From Xanthomonas hydrangeae (lineage in GTDB: Bacteria; Pseudomonadota; Gammaproteobacteria; Xanthomonadales; Xanthomonadaceae), in NCBI GenBank assembly GCA_905142475.1, contig LR990730.1, forward strand, positions 5,117,501 to 5,181,500: a DNA stretch of 64,000 nt, written 5' to 3'. The stretch's first letter is position 1, and each line of letters opens with the position of its first letter. Positions 49,444-58,019 of this stretch are shown in pieces. The position numbers were made by a program, and so were the translations under genes. Below the pieces are notes generated by a model, which did not search any database, was not told the origin of the DNA, and saw only the letters and a list, made by a program, of their open reading frames with translations.

Positions 49444-49920
49444 ATGCGCTACTCAAACAGCCTCTTGCTGGCCGCTGCAATCGCATTCGCCCAAACTGCC
49501 CAAGCATCTTCAAGTGATGCGCTCAAGGATGTTGACTGGCTTGCAGGATGCTGGCGCGCAGAGAATCAAGAAAAAGGATCGATAGAGCACTGGATGTCAC
49601 CTGCGGGCGGGACCATGCTTGGCATGAGTCGTACGGTGCGGGGCGGAAAGACGGTGCAGTTCGAGTTCATGCGCTTGCAGCTGGGTGGCAGTGGGCAGCT
49701 GGAGTTCGTGGCGTTGCCATCTGGACAAGCCGAAACGACATTCAAACTGTCCAAATCTGGCCAGAACTTTGTCTCCTTCCAGGCACCGAATCACGATTTC
49801 CCGGAGCAGGTGTCCTACCAAGAACTGGCAAAGGGGCGTATGCAAGCCCGCATCGAAGGCACTGTGGAAGGACAGCCGCGCACCATCGATTTCACCTTCA
49901 AGCGGGTGCCGTGTAAGTAG
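49444..49920 (+). CDS. Secreted DUF6265 protein
   Basis: The 158-residue protein has a signal peptide (MRYSNSLLLAAAIAFAQTAQA). It then has DWLAGCWRAENQEKGSIEHW and the PAGGTMLGMSRTVRGGKTVQ pattern of the DUF6265 (beta-clip/lipocalin-like) family, ending SYQELAKGRMQARIEGTVEG. Members are uncharacterised exported proteins. The start at 49444 fits the signal peptide; no strong ribosome site is visible. It follows the uxuB remnant by 43 bases but probably has its own promoter. Confidence 0.8.
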   Translation: MRYSNSLLLAAAIAFAQTAQASSSDALKDVDWLAGCWRAENQEKGSIEHWMSPAGGTMLGMSRTVRGGKTVQFEFMRLQLGGSGQLEFVALPSGQAETTFKLSKSGQNFVSFQAPNHDFPEQVSYQELAKGRMQARIEGTVEGQPRTIDFTFKRVPCK

Positions 49921-49978
49921 CTACCGTGGCCCTGCTTACGCATGACTCCCTTTCGTCCTGCCAGGCCTTGCCATCGAG

Positions 49979-50365
49979 TCAGGTCTTGATCACTTGACCT
50001 ACCCGGATCAAGTTGCCGTTCTCATCGACAATCGCGAACTCCCGCATCCCCCAAGGCTTGTCCCCGACAGGATCCAGCCGTGGAACGCCATGTGCCGCAA
50101 GTCCAGCGCCACGCATGGCGGCATAGACCGCATCGACATCGCCAACCCGGATGTAACACCCCGCATAGCAGGCAGCAGGGTCAAGGTCTGGGTGTGCGAA
50201 GAAATGCAGCTCCACCTCGCCACGCGTCAGGATCGCGTACCCCGCATCGTGCGGATGCGCGTCGCCGACAAAGCCAAGTTGTCGATAGAAGGCAACCGTG
50301 CGTTCGATTGAGCGGCCTGGTAGCAGTGGAATCGTACGGTCTGGTGCTGCGGCATTGGAAGTCAT
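49979..50365 (-). CDS. VOC-family protein (glyoxalase/bleomycin-resistance fold)
   Basis: The 128-residue protein has the paired beta-alpha-beta-beta-beta units of the vicinal-oxygen-chelate fold: PLLPGRSIERTVAFYRQLGF, then ILTRGEVELHFFAHPDLDPA, and a second half VPRLDPVGDKPWGMREFAIV with DENGNLIRVGQ. It resembles bleomycin-binding proteins (bleomycin resistance-type). The ATG at 50365 has GAGAAAG before it. An in-frame start at 50407 is less likely. The substrate cannot be inferred. Confidence 0.85.
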   Translation of the reverse strand: MTSNAAAPDRTIPLLPGRSIERTVAFYRQLGFVGDAHPHDAGYAILTRGEVELHFFAHPDLDPAACYAGCYIRVGDVDAVYAAMRGAGLAAHGVPRLDPVGDKPWGMREFAIVDENGNLIRVGQVIKT

Positions 50366-50737
50366 CGCTTTCTCGTATTGGGATAACGAAGTCGTCTTTG
50401 GGTGCAACGATACGCCACATCAAAGGGATCGGTTGAAAGCCGTCGTCATGTATTGACTCGATCCATTGGCCAGTAGCAAGATCCCTTTGCTGTGGCACAT
50501 TCCGCAGCCGGGTTTAGCAGCCCGCAATCACAAGGCGCACCAGCGCCCATTGCACGATGTCGGCGCTTTTATTTTGCTCGATTCATCGTATGGGCAAGCG
50601 TGCTCGCTTTACGGCGGGCGGTGCGCGGAGACCGCAAGGTCTGCCGGTTCCTTGTGACCGGTCTGCTAACCGCGCATCGTTCGCCACCCTCGTTTAGCAG
50701 CGAGGTGGCGGACTTCCTATCGCACAAGGAGTTCGAT
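50366..50737 (+). promoter_or_regulatory. Structured leader upstream of the SymE-like gene
   Basis: TTTAGCAG occurs at 50513-50520 and 50693-50700, with its complement CTGCTAA at 50663-50669. CGCCACCCTCG (50682-50692) pairs with CGAGGTGGCG (50701-50710). The two pairings interleave (50663-50669 with 50694-50700, and 50682-50692 with 50701-50710) and do not share bases, so they could form an H-type pseudoknot just before the ribosome site AAGGA (50726). This suggests RNA-level control of the toxin-like gene. No protein gene is supported in this leader, although an open frame runs through it from 50492. Confidence 0.5.
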
Positions 50738-51127
50738 ATGACACGTCCCAAAGCAACAGCCCGTGCAAGCTCTGCATCGCCCGCCAAACGCGCCTCCGTT
50801 GTGCGCAAGACTGCAAAGCAGAGTCCGGTCTTCACCAGCACTACCGATGAGACATCGGTCGATCCATCGCTTGCGCCTACACCGCCCTTACGCAAGCCGT
50901 ACTTCCGCATCCCGGACCAGGTCACCATGAGCCGCCAGCACTACAACGTGCGGCGTGCCGAAGATGTGGTTGGCTGCGCGGTGCCCAAGCTGCGGTTGTC
51001 CGGGCGTTGGTTGGAGCAATGCGGTTTTGCTGTCGGCGATGCGCTGCGGGTAACGGTGGGGCGTGGCGTGTTGTTGATCAGCCGCGTGGCGCCCGCTATT
51101 GCTGCGGCAAGACCACGCAGAAGGTGA
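50738..51127 (+). CDS. SymE-family toxin-like protein
   Basis: The protein has 129 residues from the ATG at 50738, after a clear AAGGA site. Its N-terminal half is Ser/Ala/Lys-rich and low in complexity. The C-terminal half, VPKLRLSGRWLEQCGFAVGD followed by ALRVTVGRGVLLISR, matches the SymE domain (AbrB-like fold), known in E. coli as an SOS-induced toxin controlled by the antisense RNA SymR. A longer reading of the frame from 50492 exists but lacks a ribosome site. Toxicity and an antisense partner are untested here. Confidence 0.75.
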   Translation: MTRPKATARASSASPAKRASVVRKTAKQSPVFTSTTDETSVDPSLAPTPPLRKPYFRIPDQVTMSRQHYNVRRAEDVVGCAVPKLRLSGRWLEQCGFAVGDALRVTVGRGVLLISRVAPAIAAARPRRR

Positions 51128-51164
51128 CGCGCTTTGAGCGTGCGCGCGTATCCGGCGCTTTGCG

Positions 51165-51192
51165 CCCCTTCTCCCGTGCAAGGGAGAAGGGG
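51165..51192 (+). terminator. Terminator-like hairpin after the SymE-like gene
   Basis: CCCCTTCTCCC (51165-51175) pairs perfectly with GGGAGAAGGGG (51182-51192) around a 6-base loop. No long U-run follows. It belongs to the same palindrome type as the 12209 units. Confidence 0.5.
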
Positions 51193-51350
51193 AACTGTCT
51201 GTGCTGGCGCAAATGGCAGAAAGTTAGCTGCGTTATGTTTGAGCGGCTTGAGACCTGCGCAGCTAAGAAGACAGCTACGCCACGTCGCTCAACATGACAT
51301 GCTTGGCTCACCCTTGCTCCCGTCCATGTTCCGTCAGGTGTGAAGCCCGC

Positions 51351-51509
51351 ATGACCATGCGCAAGAAACACGAGTTGCCGGAAAAGCCCTGCATGCACTG
51401 CGGGCGGCCGTTCCGTTGGCGCAAGAAGTGGGAGCGCGTGTGGGACCAGGTGAAGTACTGTTCCGACCGTTGCCGTGGCGAGAGCAAGCGGACGCGTCCG
51501 GCTCCATGA
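51351..51509 (+). CDS. DUF2256 zinc-ribbon protein
   Basis: The protein has 52 residues from the ATG at 51351 (another ATG lies six bases on). It has the DUF2256 pattern [20 protein letters not shown] followed by [10 protein letters not shown], whose CxxC...CxxxC cysteines probably bind zinc. Proteins of this family are small and uncharacterised; in other genomes they often sit beside cryptochrome or photolyase-like genes, which are not present here. A 15-bp hairpin follows the stop. Confidence 0.82.
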   Translation: MTMRKKHELPEKPCMHCGRPFRWRKKWERVWDQVKYCSDRCRGESKRTRPAP

Positions 51510-51514
51510 CCAGC

Positions 51515-51545
51515 GCGGGCTGTTGATCGCCGATCAATAGCCCGC
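51515..51545 (+). terminator. Hairpin after the DUF2256 gene
   Basis: GCGGGCTGTTGATCG (51515-51529) pairs with CGATCAATAGCCCGC (51531-51545) with one G-U, starting six bases after the stop codon. No U-run follows. The remaining gap to 51743 shows no gene. Confidence 0.5.
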
Positions 51546-51743
51546 GCGGCACCGCTACCAGGCCGGTTCGCAGATGTGCATTCCTCTAGTGTTGGAACTC
51601 GATATGCAGAAGCGAAGCTCAGTGCCAGGCTGACTTCGTGCAGCCGCTTGAGCTCACCGTGTTCGCACTGGTTGGCGAAACGCGGTGCAAGACGCGTGGC
51701 GGCTGGTGAGCTACCGTGTTCTCGCACCTATGGAGTTCTCTGC

Positions 51744-52748
51744 ATGAAAATGGCTGTCTTCAGCACGCGCCCTTACGACAAGCGATTTCTCGAAGAAGCG
51801 AAACTGCGCTTGAAAGAGGACTCCACAGCCGAGTTCGTTTACTTCGAAGCATCGCTCGATCTGCAGACTGCAACGCTGGCGCAGGGCTGCGAAGCAGTCT
51901 GCGTGTTCGTCAACGATCAACTGGATGCACCTGTGCTGCAGGCGCTGCACGCGATGGGCGTGCGCGCGGTACTGCTGCGCTGCGCCGGCTTCAACAACAT
52001 CGACCTGGTCACCGCCAAGGCGCTGGATTTCTTCGTCGCACACGTGCCGGCCTACTCGCCCGAAGCAGTGGCCGAGCACACCCTGGCACTGGTCATGACG
52101 CTCAACCGCCAGACGCACCGTGCCTACAACCGCGTGCGCGAGGGCAATTTCATGCTCAATGGCCTGCTCGGCCGCACCTTGCACGGCAAGACGGTGGGCC
52201 TGGTCGGGCTGGGCAAGATCGGGCTGGCGACTGCGCGTATTTTCCAGGGGATGGGCTGCGATGTGCTGGGCTACGATCCCTATCCCACACCTGGCTTCGA
52301 AACACTCGGGCAGCGGGTCGAACTGGAGACGCTGTTCGCACGCGCGGATATCGTCTCGCTGCACTGCCCGCTGACGCCGGCAACGCAACACCTGATCGAT
52401 GACGCAGCGCTGACCGCGATGAAGCCCGGCGCGATGCTGGTCAACACCTCGCGTGGCGGGCTGGTGGATACCGATGCGGTGATCCGCGCGCTCAAATCCC
52501 GCCAGCTCGGTCATCTGGCCATCGATGTCTACGAGCAGGAAAGCGCCCTGTTCTTTCAGGACCGCTCGGGCGAGATCATCGACGACGATGTGTTTCAACG
52601 CCTGATGACCTTCCCCAATGTCTTGGTGACCGGGCACCAGGGATTCTTCACCGCCGAAGCGCTGCAGGAGATCTCCGAAATCACCCTGCGCAACCTCGCT
52701 GATTTCGCTGCGGGCACTGCGTGCGCGAATCTTGTTCCGGCACCTTAG
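51744..52748 (+). CDS. ldhA: D-lactate dehydrogenase (D-isomer 2-hydroxyacid dehydrogenase family)
   Basis: The 334-residue protein starts MKMAVFSTRPYDKRFLEEAK, as in LdhA. It has the NAD-binding VGLVGLGKIGLATARIFQGM, the catalytic-region segments LVNTSRGGLVDTDAV and HLAIDVYEQESALFFQD, and a late HQGFFTAEAL (catalytic His). It interconverts pyruvate and D-lactate with NADH in the cytoplasm. The ATG at 51750 is a possible alternative. The lactate permease gene follows 38 bases later, supporting a joint lactate role. Confidence 0.93.
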   Translation: MKMAVFSTRPYDKRFLEEAKLRLKEDSTAEFVYFEASLDLQTATLAQGCEAVCVFVNDQLDAPVLQALHAMGVRAVLLRCAGFNNIDLVTAKALDFFVAHVPAYSPEAVAEHTLALVMTLNRQTHRAYNRVREGNFMLNGLLGRTLHGKTVGLVGLGKIGLATARIFQGMGCDVLGYDPYPTPGFETLGQRVELETLFARADIVSLHCPLTPATQHLIDDAALTAMKPGAMLVNTSRGGLVDTDAVIRALKSRQLGHLAIDVYEQESALFFQDRSGEIIDDDVFQRLMTFPNVLVTGHQGFFTAEALQEISEITLRNLADFAAGTACANLVPAP

Positions 52749-52786
52749 CGTCACCTTTTCCGCTCACCACCCGCGCAGGCCCGACC

Positions 52787-54409
52787 ATGTGGCAACAACT
52801 CTACGACCCGCTCGGTAACGCCAACCTCTCGGCCTTGCTGGCTGCCTTGCCGGTGGTGTTCTTTCTGTTGGCGCTGACGGTACTGCGGCTCAAGGGGCTG
52901 ACTGCTGCGTCCCTGGCGATGCTGGTCTCGGTGGCGGTGTCGTCGCTGGTGTTCGGCATGCCGATGGCAAGCATCGTGGGCGCCGCGCTGCTGGGGATTG
53001 CCAACGGCATCTTCCCGATCGGCTTCATCGTGCTGATGGCGGTGTGGCTGTACAAGCTGGCGATCCGCAGCGGCAAGTTCGAGGTGATCCGCGGCAGCAT
53101 CGCCACAGTATCCGAAGACCAGCGCATCCAGGTGTTGCTCATCGCGTTCTGCTTCGGTGGATTTCTGGAAGGCGCTGCCGGTTTTGGCGTGCCGATCGCG
53201 ATCTGCGCGGCGCTGCTGGTGGAGCTGGGCTTCCGTCCGCTCAAGGCAGCGATGTTGTGCCTGCTGGCCAACGGCGCGGCGGGCGCCTACGGTGCGATCG
53301 GCATCCCGGTGCTGGTCGGCGCGCAGCAGGGCGGCGTGCGCCTGGACGAGATGTCGCTGATGCTGATCGCGCTGGTGCAGGTCTGTGCAGTGTTCGTGCC
53401 TGCGGGGCTGGTGGCGATGCTCGATGGCTGGCGTGGCGTGCGCGAGACCTGGCCGGTGCTGCTGTTTGTCGGCGCGGTGTTCAGTGGCGTGCAGACATTG
53501 ACCTTGTACCTGCTGGGGCCGGAACTGGTGGACATCCTAGGCCCACTGGCCGGCATGGGCGGGCTGGCACTCTTCATGCGGTTCTGGCGCCCCAGGCGCA
53601 TCTACCGCGAGGCGCAGGCACCGCCCTGCTCCACCCAACGCTGGACGCTCAAGCAGGTGCTGCTGGCATGGTCGCCGTTCTACATCCTCACCGGCGCGAT
53701 CCTGGTGTGGAGTTTGCCGGCCTTCAAGGCGCTGTTTGCCGCAGACGGCGCGCTTGCAGCCACGGTGCTGCATCTGCCCATCGGCCTGCTCGATCAACGC
53801 GTGCAGGAAGTTCCGCCACTGGTCGCCAGCGTGCGTACATTGCCTGCGGTGTGGAACGTTGGTTGGCTCAACGCTTCCGGTACCGCAATCCTGATCGCGG
53901 CGGTGCTCACGGTGCTGCTCTCGCCGCGCTTGAACCTGCGCTCGGCAGCCGGCGAGTTGGCCCAGTCTGCGAAAGAGATGTGGAAGCCGCTGGCCACCGT
54001 GTCGCTGGTGATGGCGGTGGCCTATGTCACCAACTATTCCGGCGCGTCTTCGTCCATCGGCCTGGCCCTGGCGCAGGCTGGCGGCGTGTTCCCGCTGTTG
54101 TCGCCGGTGATCGGCTGGATGGGTGTCTTCATCACCGGCTCGGTGGTCAACAGCAATACCTTGTTTGCGCACCTGCAGGCAGTGACGGCAGCGCAGATCG
54201 GCGTGCCTGCCGCCTTACTGGTGGCGGCCAATACCGCCGGCGGCGTGATGGCGAAACTGGTCTCGCCGCAATCGATCGCCATTGCCGCGGCTGCGGTCAA
54301 GTTGTTGGGGCAGGAGTCGGCGATCATGCGCACCACCTTGGCCGCAAGTCTTGGGCTGCTTGCGTATGTGTGTCTTTGTACGTGGCTGTTGTCGATGGTG
54401 TTGCAGTGA
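52787..54409 (+). CDS. lctP: L-lactate permease (LctP family)
   Basis: The 540-residue protein has about 12-14 hydrophobic helices and the LctP signature FCFGGFLEGAAGFGVPIAIC, plus LLANGAAGAYGAIGIPVLVG, VTNYSGASSSIGLALAQAGG and ITGSVVNSNTLFAHLQAVTA. It is a lactate/proton (or glycolate) symporter of the inner membrane. The ATG at 52787 (MWQQLYDPLGNANLSALLAA) is the family start; an open frame to 52721 overlaps the ldhA end. It follows ldhA on the same strand. Confidence 0.93.
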   Translation: MWQQLYDPLGNANLSALLAALPVVFFLLALTVLRLKGLTAASLAMLVSVAVSSLVFGMPMASIVGAALLGIANGIFPIGFIVLMAVWLYKLAIRSGKFEVIRGSIATVSEDQRIQVLLIAFCFGGFLEGAAGFGVPIAICAALLVELGFRPLKAAMLCLLANGAAGAYGAIGIPVLVGAQQGGVRLDEMSLMLIALVQVCAVFVPAGLVAMLDGWRGVRETWPVLLFVGAVFSGVQTLTLYLLGPELVDILGPLAGMGGLALFMRFWRPRRIYREAQAPPCSTQRWTLKQVLLAWSPFYILTGAILVWSLPAFKALFAADGALAATVLHLPIGLLDQRVQEVPPLVASVRTLPAVWNVGWLNASGTAILIAAVLTVLLSPRLNLRSAAGELAQSAKEMWKPLATVSLVMAVAYVTNYSGASSSIGLALAQAGGVFPLLSPVIGWMGVFITGSVVNSNTLFAHLQAVTAAQIGVPAALLVAANTAGGVMAKLVSPQSIAIAAAAVKLLGQESAIMRTTLAASLGLLAYVCLCTWLLSMVLQ

Positions 54410-54675
54410 AAGCAGTCGCTGCGTGCCGGCTGGCTGCATTGATTTTTCGAATGCATCGGCACGCTTCTTTTCAGCGCGACGTGTGGGTTGCTTCAAGCGC
54501 ATGCCATGCTCTGCCTGCCGATGCCATCGCCGAGCGATCGGGTACGCGTGTTTTTTGAGTCCGCCATGGCGTGTGCCCAGCATTTTTTGCTTGAGAAGTC
54601 CTGCACGGCCTCGCAGGCTGCCGCATCGCGATACCGATACACTCACTGCACTTCGCACTCAGAGAGCGACCTTCC

Positions 54676-55710
54676 ATGACACCGTCAGCGAACGCATTCC
54701 GTGTGGCTGTTCTGTTGCTTGCATCCGCATGCGTGCCTGCGTTTGCCCAGACTGCGGTACATGCGCCGGGAGTGCCGTCGGCGCAATCTGATGCGCAGTG
54801 GAAGAGTGTTTCTGGCGAAGGCAAGCCGCATGCGCGTCACGAGAACAGCCTGGTCGCCATCGGCGACCATCTGTACCTGATCGGTGGGCGCGATAATCGG
54901 CCCTTGGACATCTTCGATACCAACACGCACCGCTGGTCCAAAGGCAGCCCGCCGCCGCTGGCAGTGAGCCACGCGCAGGCGGTGGTGTCGTCCGGAAAAC
55001 TCTACTTCGTCGGCGGCCTGACCGGTGACTATCCGGAAGAAGCCGCGCTGACCCACCTGTTGATCTACGACCCTGCCACCGATCGCTGGCAGGTGGGTGC
55101 GGAGATCCCGAAGGACCGCCGCCGCGGCGCTGCCGGAACGGTGGAACACGATGGCGTGCTGTACCTGGTCGGCGGCAATACGCGCGGCCACATGAGCGGC
55201 TATGTGCCATGGCTGGATGCGTTCGACACGAAAACGCAGCAATGGACGCAGCTGGCCGATGCACCACGTGCGCGCGACCATTTCCACGCGGTGGTGATCG
55301 ATGGCAAGGTGTATGCGGCCGGTGGACGACGCTCGGCGCATGAAAGTGGCAACACCCTGGCGCAGACAATCGGCGAGGTCGATATCTACGACATCGAGCG
55401 CGGCACCTGGGCTGTCGCCTCGGCTGCGTTGCCGACCCCACGCGCGGGCACCGCAGCCATCGCGCGCGATGGTCAGCTGCTGGTGATGGGCGGCGAGAGT
55501 ACGCGCCAGGTCAAGGCGCACGACGAAGTGGAGGCCTACGACCCGGCCACCGCCACCTGGAAGACGCTGCCTGCGTTGCCGCAAGGGCGTCACGGCACAC
55601 AGGCTGCCGCCGTCGACGGCGATCTCTATCTGGTTGCGGGAAGCGCCAATCGGGGTGGCGGGCCGGAATTGGATGACGCGTTGGTACTGGATGGCCGCCG
55701 CCAACCCTAG
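54676..55710 (+). CDS. Secreted Kelch-repeat protein
   Basis: The 344-residue protein has a signal peptide (LLLASACVPAFAQ, cleaved near residue 25) and about six Kelch blades, for example HLYLIGGRDNRPLDIFDTNT, KLYFVGGLTGDYPEEAALTH, VLYLVGGNTRGHMSGYVPWL and KVYAAGGRRSAHESGNTLAQ. A beta-propeller exported to the periplasm or beyond is the likely fold. Related proteins are annotated as galactose oxidase-like or N-acetylneuraminate epimerase-like, but no catalytic residues can be assigned here. The preceding gap (54410-54675) shows no gene. Confidence 0.82.
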   Translation: MTPSANAFRVAVLLLASACVPAFAQTAVHAPGVPSAQSDAQWKSVSGEGKPHARHENSLVAIGDHLYLIGGRDNRPLDIFDTNTHRWSKGSPPPLAVSHAQAVVSSGKLYFVGGLTGDYPEEAALTHLLIYDPATDRWQVGAEIPKDRRRGAAGTVEHDGVLYLVGGNTRGHMSGYVPWLDAFDTKTQQWTQLADAPRARDHFHAVVIDGKVYAAGGRRSAHESGNTLAQTIGEVDIYDIERGTWAVASAALPTPRAGTAAIARDGQLLVMGGESTRQVKAHDEVEAYDPATATWKTLPALPQGRHGTQAAAVDGDLYLVAGSANRGGGPELDDALVLDGRRQP

Positions 55711-55827
55711 TCTCTGGAACGCTTGTGCCGTGGCAGACGGCCAGCGAGCGGTTTGAACATTGTGTGCCCGGAGATGAGCATCTAATCTGCTTACTCGCTG
55801 TTCAATGCATAAGACCAGGGAGTGGTG

Positions 55828-56724
55828 ATGCCGAAACGCGGATCAGACAAGACACGTCCGGTGGTGTCCGGCGTAGAGGGGCAATTTTTGCTCCCTCTTG
55901 CGCAAGCAAAGGGCGGAGTAGCGACGCCCCCACCGTTGGCCACTCAAAACGCTCAATACAGTCACTACATCGTTTACGTCGATGAGAGTGGCGACCATGG
56001 TCTGGAGACAGTGGACCCGAACTATCCGGTGTTTGTGCTGGCTTTCTGTGTTTTCCACAAAGGGCACTACGCGCAGCACGTGGTTCCTGCCATCGAGTCG
56101 TTCAAGTTCCGGCATTTCGGACATGACGTCGTGATTCTTCACGAGCACGAAATCCGCAAGGAAAAAGGACACTTCCGTTTCAATGATCGGTCGGAAAAAA
56201 TGCTCTTTCTGGATGAACTGACCAGCATCATCGAGGCAAACAATTTCATCCTGATCAGCTGCGTCATCGACAAGACGCGACTCAAGGAACGGGCCCAGAT
56301 GGGGAACAACCCTTATCACTTGGCGCTGGCATTTTGCCTGGAAACGCTTTTTGAGCTGATGCAGGAAAAGAAGCAGGACGCCGTTCCGACGCACGTGGTG
56401 GTCGAATGTCGCGGCAAGAAGGAAGATCGTGATCTGGAGCTTGAATTCAGGCGGATCTGCGATGATGCAAACCGCTGGAGCCGGCCACTTCCTTTCACCC
56501 TCGTGTTTGCGGACAAGAAAGCCAATTCTTCTGGCCTGCAATTAGCCGACCTGGTTGCACGTCCCATTGGCCTATCGGTCCTTCGTCCGGATCACGCTAA
56601 CCGAGCATTCGATGTGCTGCAGCGCAAATTCTTCTGCAAGGACGGCAGGCGCAAGCTGGGAATGAACTACGAAGGCTGGGGCCTGAAAATTTTCCCACCG
56701 CCAGAAAGCGAAAAGCCCCGGTGA
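55828..56724 (+). CDS. DUF3800 protein
   Basis: The protein has 298 residues from the ATG at 55828, which has AGGGAG just before it (two GTGs upstream are weaker). It has the family's opening YIVYVDESGDHGLETVDPNY (conserved Asp and Glu), a middle VILHEHEIRKEKGHFRFND, and the closing SSGLQLADLVARPIGLSVLR (QLAD motif) that form a predicted RNase H-like or nuclease-like active site. Many DUF3800 genes ride on mobile or defence islands, but no such neighbour is seen here. The base composition (AT-richer, codons such as AAA and TTC in runs) differs from the surrounding genes and suggests acquisition. A hairpin at 56714-56737 overlaps its end. Confidence 0.85.
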   Translation: MPKRGSDKTRPVVSGVEGQFLLPLAQAKGGVATPPPLATQNAQYSHYIVYVDESGDHGLETVDPNYPVFVLAFCVFHKGHYAQHVVPAIESFKFRHFGHDVVILHEHEIRKEKGHFRFNDRSEKMLFLDELTSIIEANNFILISCVIDKTRLKERAQMGNNPYHLALAFCLETLFELMQEKKQDAVPTHVVVECRGKKEDRDLELEFRRICDDANRWSRPLPFTLVFADKKANSSGLQLADLVARPIGLSVLRPDHANRAFDVLQRKFFCKDGRRKLGMNYEGWGLKIFPPPESEKPR

Positions 56725-56737
56725 TCTCACCGAGGCT
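56714..56737 (+). terminator. Hairpin at the end of the DUF3800 gene
   Basis: AGCCCCGGTGA (56714-56724) pairs with TCACCGAGGCT-type sequence up to 56737 with one G-U pair. No U-run follows, so termination is only likely. Confidence 0.4.
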
Positions 56738-56907
56738 ATGACGCCGACCGGGAACCCCCAGTCCACTTGGGTTGCGAGTCTAGGGTTCTAGACCGAGGAA
56801 TTCAAGGTCACTCCGTTACAGAACGAATCTCGCGGTGGGCATCACGCCCAAGAGAGGCCCTGTCGACGGAAACACTCCGTGGCAGAACTGTCTGGCCGCC
56901 CGGCAGG

Positions 56908-57852
56908 CTACTGGGCAAACTGCAAGCCCAGCGCCTTCACCCGCACCCGCGTCAGCATCGCGTGCGAGGTCATGTACAGCGTGTGGCCGTCGTTGCCGAA
57001 GGCGCAGTTGGAGATCGGCTCGCCGGTTTCGATGCGGCCCAGTCGGCGGCCGTCGGGGGCGAACACGATGACACCGCCGGGGCCGGTGGCGAACAGGTGG
57101 CCGTCGGCGGAGACCGCCATGCCGTCGGGCAGGCCGGGGGCATCCTTGGCAACCAGATCGGAGGCATCGGCGAACACACGCTTGCCGGTCACCGCACCGG
57201 TTGCGTCGAGCGCATAGGCCATCCAGATCGGGCGCTGCGGATCGGAGTTGGCTACGTACAAGGTGCGCTCATCGGGCGAGAGCGCGATGCCGTTGGGAAG
57301 GCTGAGGCTGTCATCGAGCAGATGCACGCTGCCATCGGTATCCAGGCGATAGACGCCGTTGAAGCGCAGCTCCTTGACCGGCGAATCGTTCATGCCCTTG
57401 AGACCGTACGGCGGGTCGGTGAAGAACACCACGCCGTCGCTGCGGCGGACCAGATCGTTGGGGCTGTTGAAGCGGTGGCCTTCGAACTGGGTGGCGAGCG
57501 GTGTCTTCTTGCGCGTGGCCGGGTCGAGCCTGGCGACGATGCGCGTGCCGGAATCAGCCAGCAACACAGTGCCGCCCGGTTCGGCGCACAGACCGTTGGC
57601 GCCGGCCTCGCGCAAGCTCGCCTGCTCCGGGCCGCTATAGCCGGAGGGCGACAGGAAGACCGACAAGCCGGCGTCTTCGGACCAACGATAGAGCTTGTTT
57701 TCCGGCACGTCGGTGAACAATAGATAGCCGCCGTTGCGCACCCATGCGGGGCCCTCGGACCAGGTGAACCCTTCGGTGAGCTTTTCGATACGCGCGTCGC
57801 TTGCAATCAGATCGCTGAAGCTGCGATCGAAGGTTTTCAGCTGCCCGATCAC
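56908..57852 (-). CDS. SMP-30/gluconolactonase-type lactonase
   Basis: The 314-residue frame begins at GTG 57852 and reads EKLTEGFTWSEGPAWVRNGG, then the SMP-30 pattern GFNSPNDLVRRSDG-like HRFNSPNDLVRRSDGVVFFT and SLPNGIALSPDERTLYVANS, with GLPDGMAVSADGHLFATGPG, giving a six-bladed propeller with the metal ligands. It hydrolyses aldonolactones, such as xylono- or glucono-lactone. The start is doubtful: the upstream frame (57944 to 57849) encodes a lipoprotein signal, and inserting one base would fuse the two. As it stands the enzyme would lack an export signal. No enzyme partner is adjacent. Confidence 0.8.
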   Translation of the reverse strand: MIGQLKTFDRSFSDLIASDARIEKLTEGFTWSEGPAWVRNGGYLLFTDVPENKLYRWSEDAGLSVFLSPSGYSGPEQASLREAGANGLCAEPGGTVLLADSGTRIVARLDPATRKKTPLATQFEGHRFNSPNDLVRRSDGVVFFTDPPYGLKGMNDSPVKELRFNGVYRLDTDGSVHLLDDSLSLPNGIALSPDERTLYVANSDPQRPIWMAYALDATGAVTGKRVFADASDLVAKDAPGLPDGMAVSADGHLFATGPGGVIVFAPDGRRLGRIETGEPISNCAFGNDGHTLYMTSHAMLTRVRVKALGLQFAQ

Positions 57853-57944
57853 AGGAAAGCGGGCGGCGGTGCGTCTTTCTTGGTGCAGGCGGCAAGGATC
57901 GCCAGCAACGGAACGGCCAACAACAGATAGGGCGGCAAGCGCAT
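57849..57944 (-). other. Lipoprotein signal-peptide frame upstream of the lactonase
   Basis: The ATG at 57944 gives MRLPPYLLLAVPLLAILAAC followed by TKKDAPPPAFL and a stop. LAAC is a lipobox, so a lipid-anchored Cys would be expected at residue 20. The stop overlaps the GTG of the lactonase frame, and one extra base near 57855-57865 would join both into a single lipoprotein. Confidence 0.55.
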
Positions 57945-58019
57945 CGGGAAGTCCGGTATCGAGGTCGGGTCATGATGCCATCATGGCTGTGCAGATTTTC
58001 CAGAGCGCTAGCAACTTGC

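Noticed and set aside
50492..50737. Longer N-terminus of the SymE-like protein from 50492
   Set aside because: No ribosome site, and it would have to be translated through the paired leader sequence; the ATG at 50738 has AAGGA in place.
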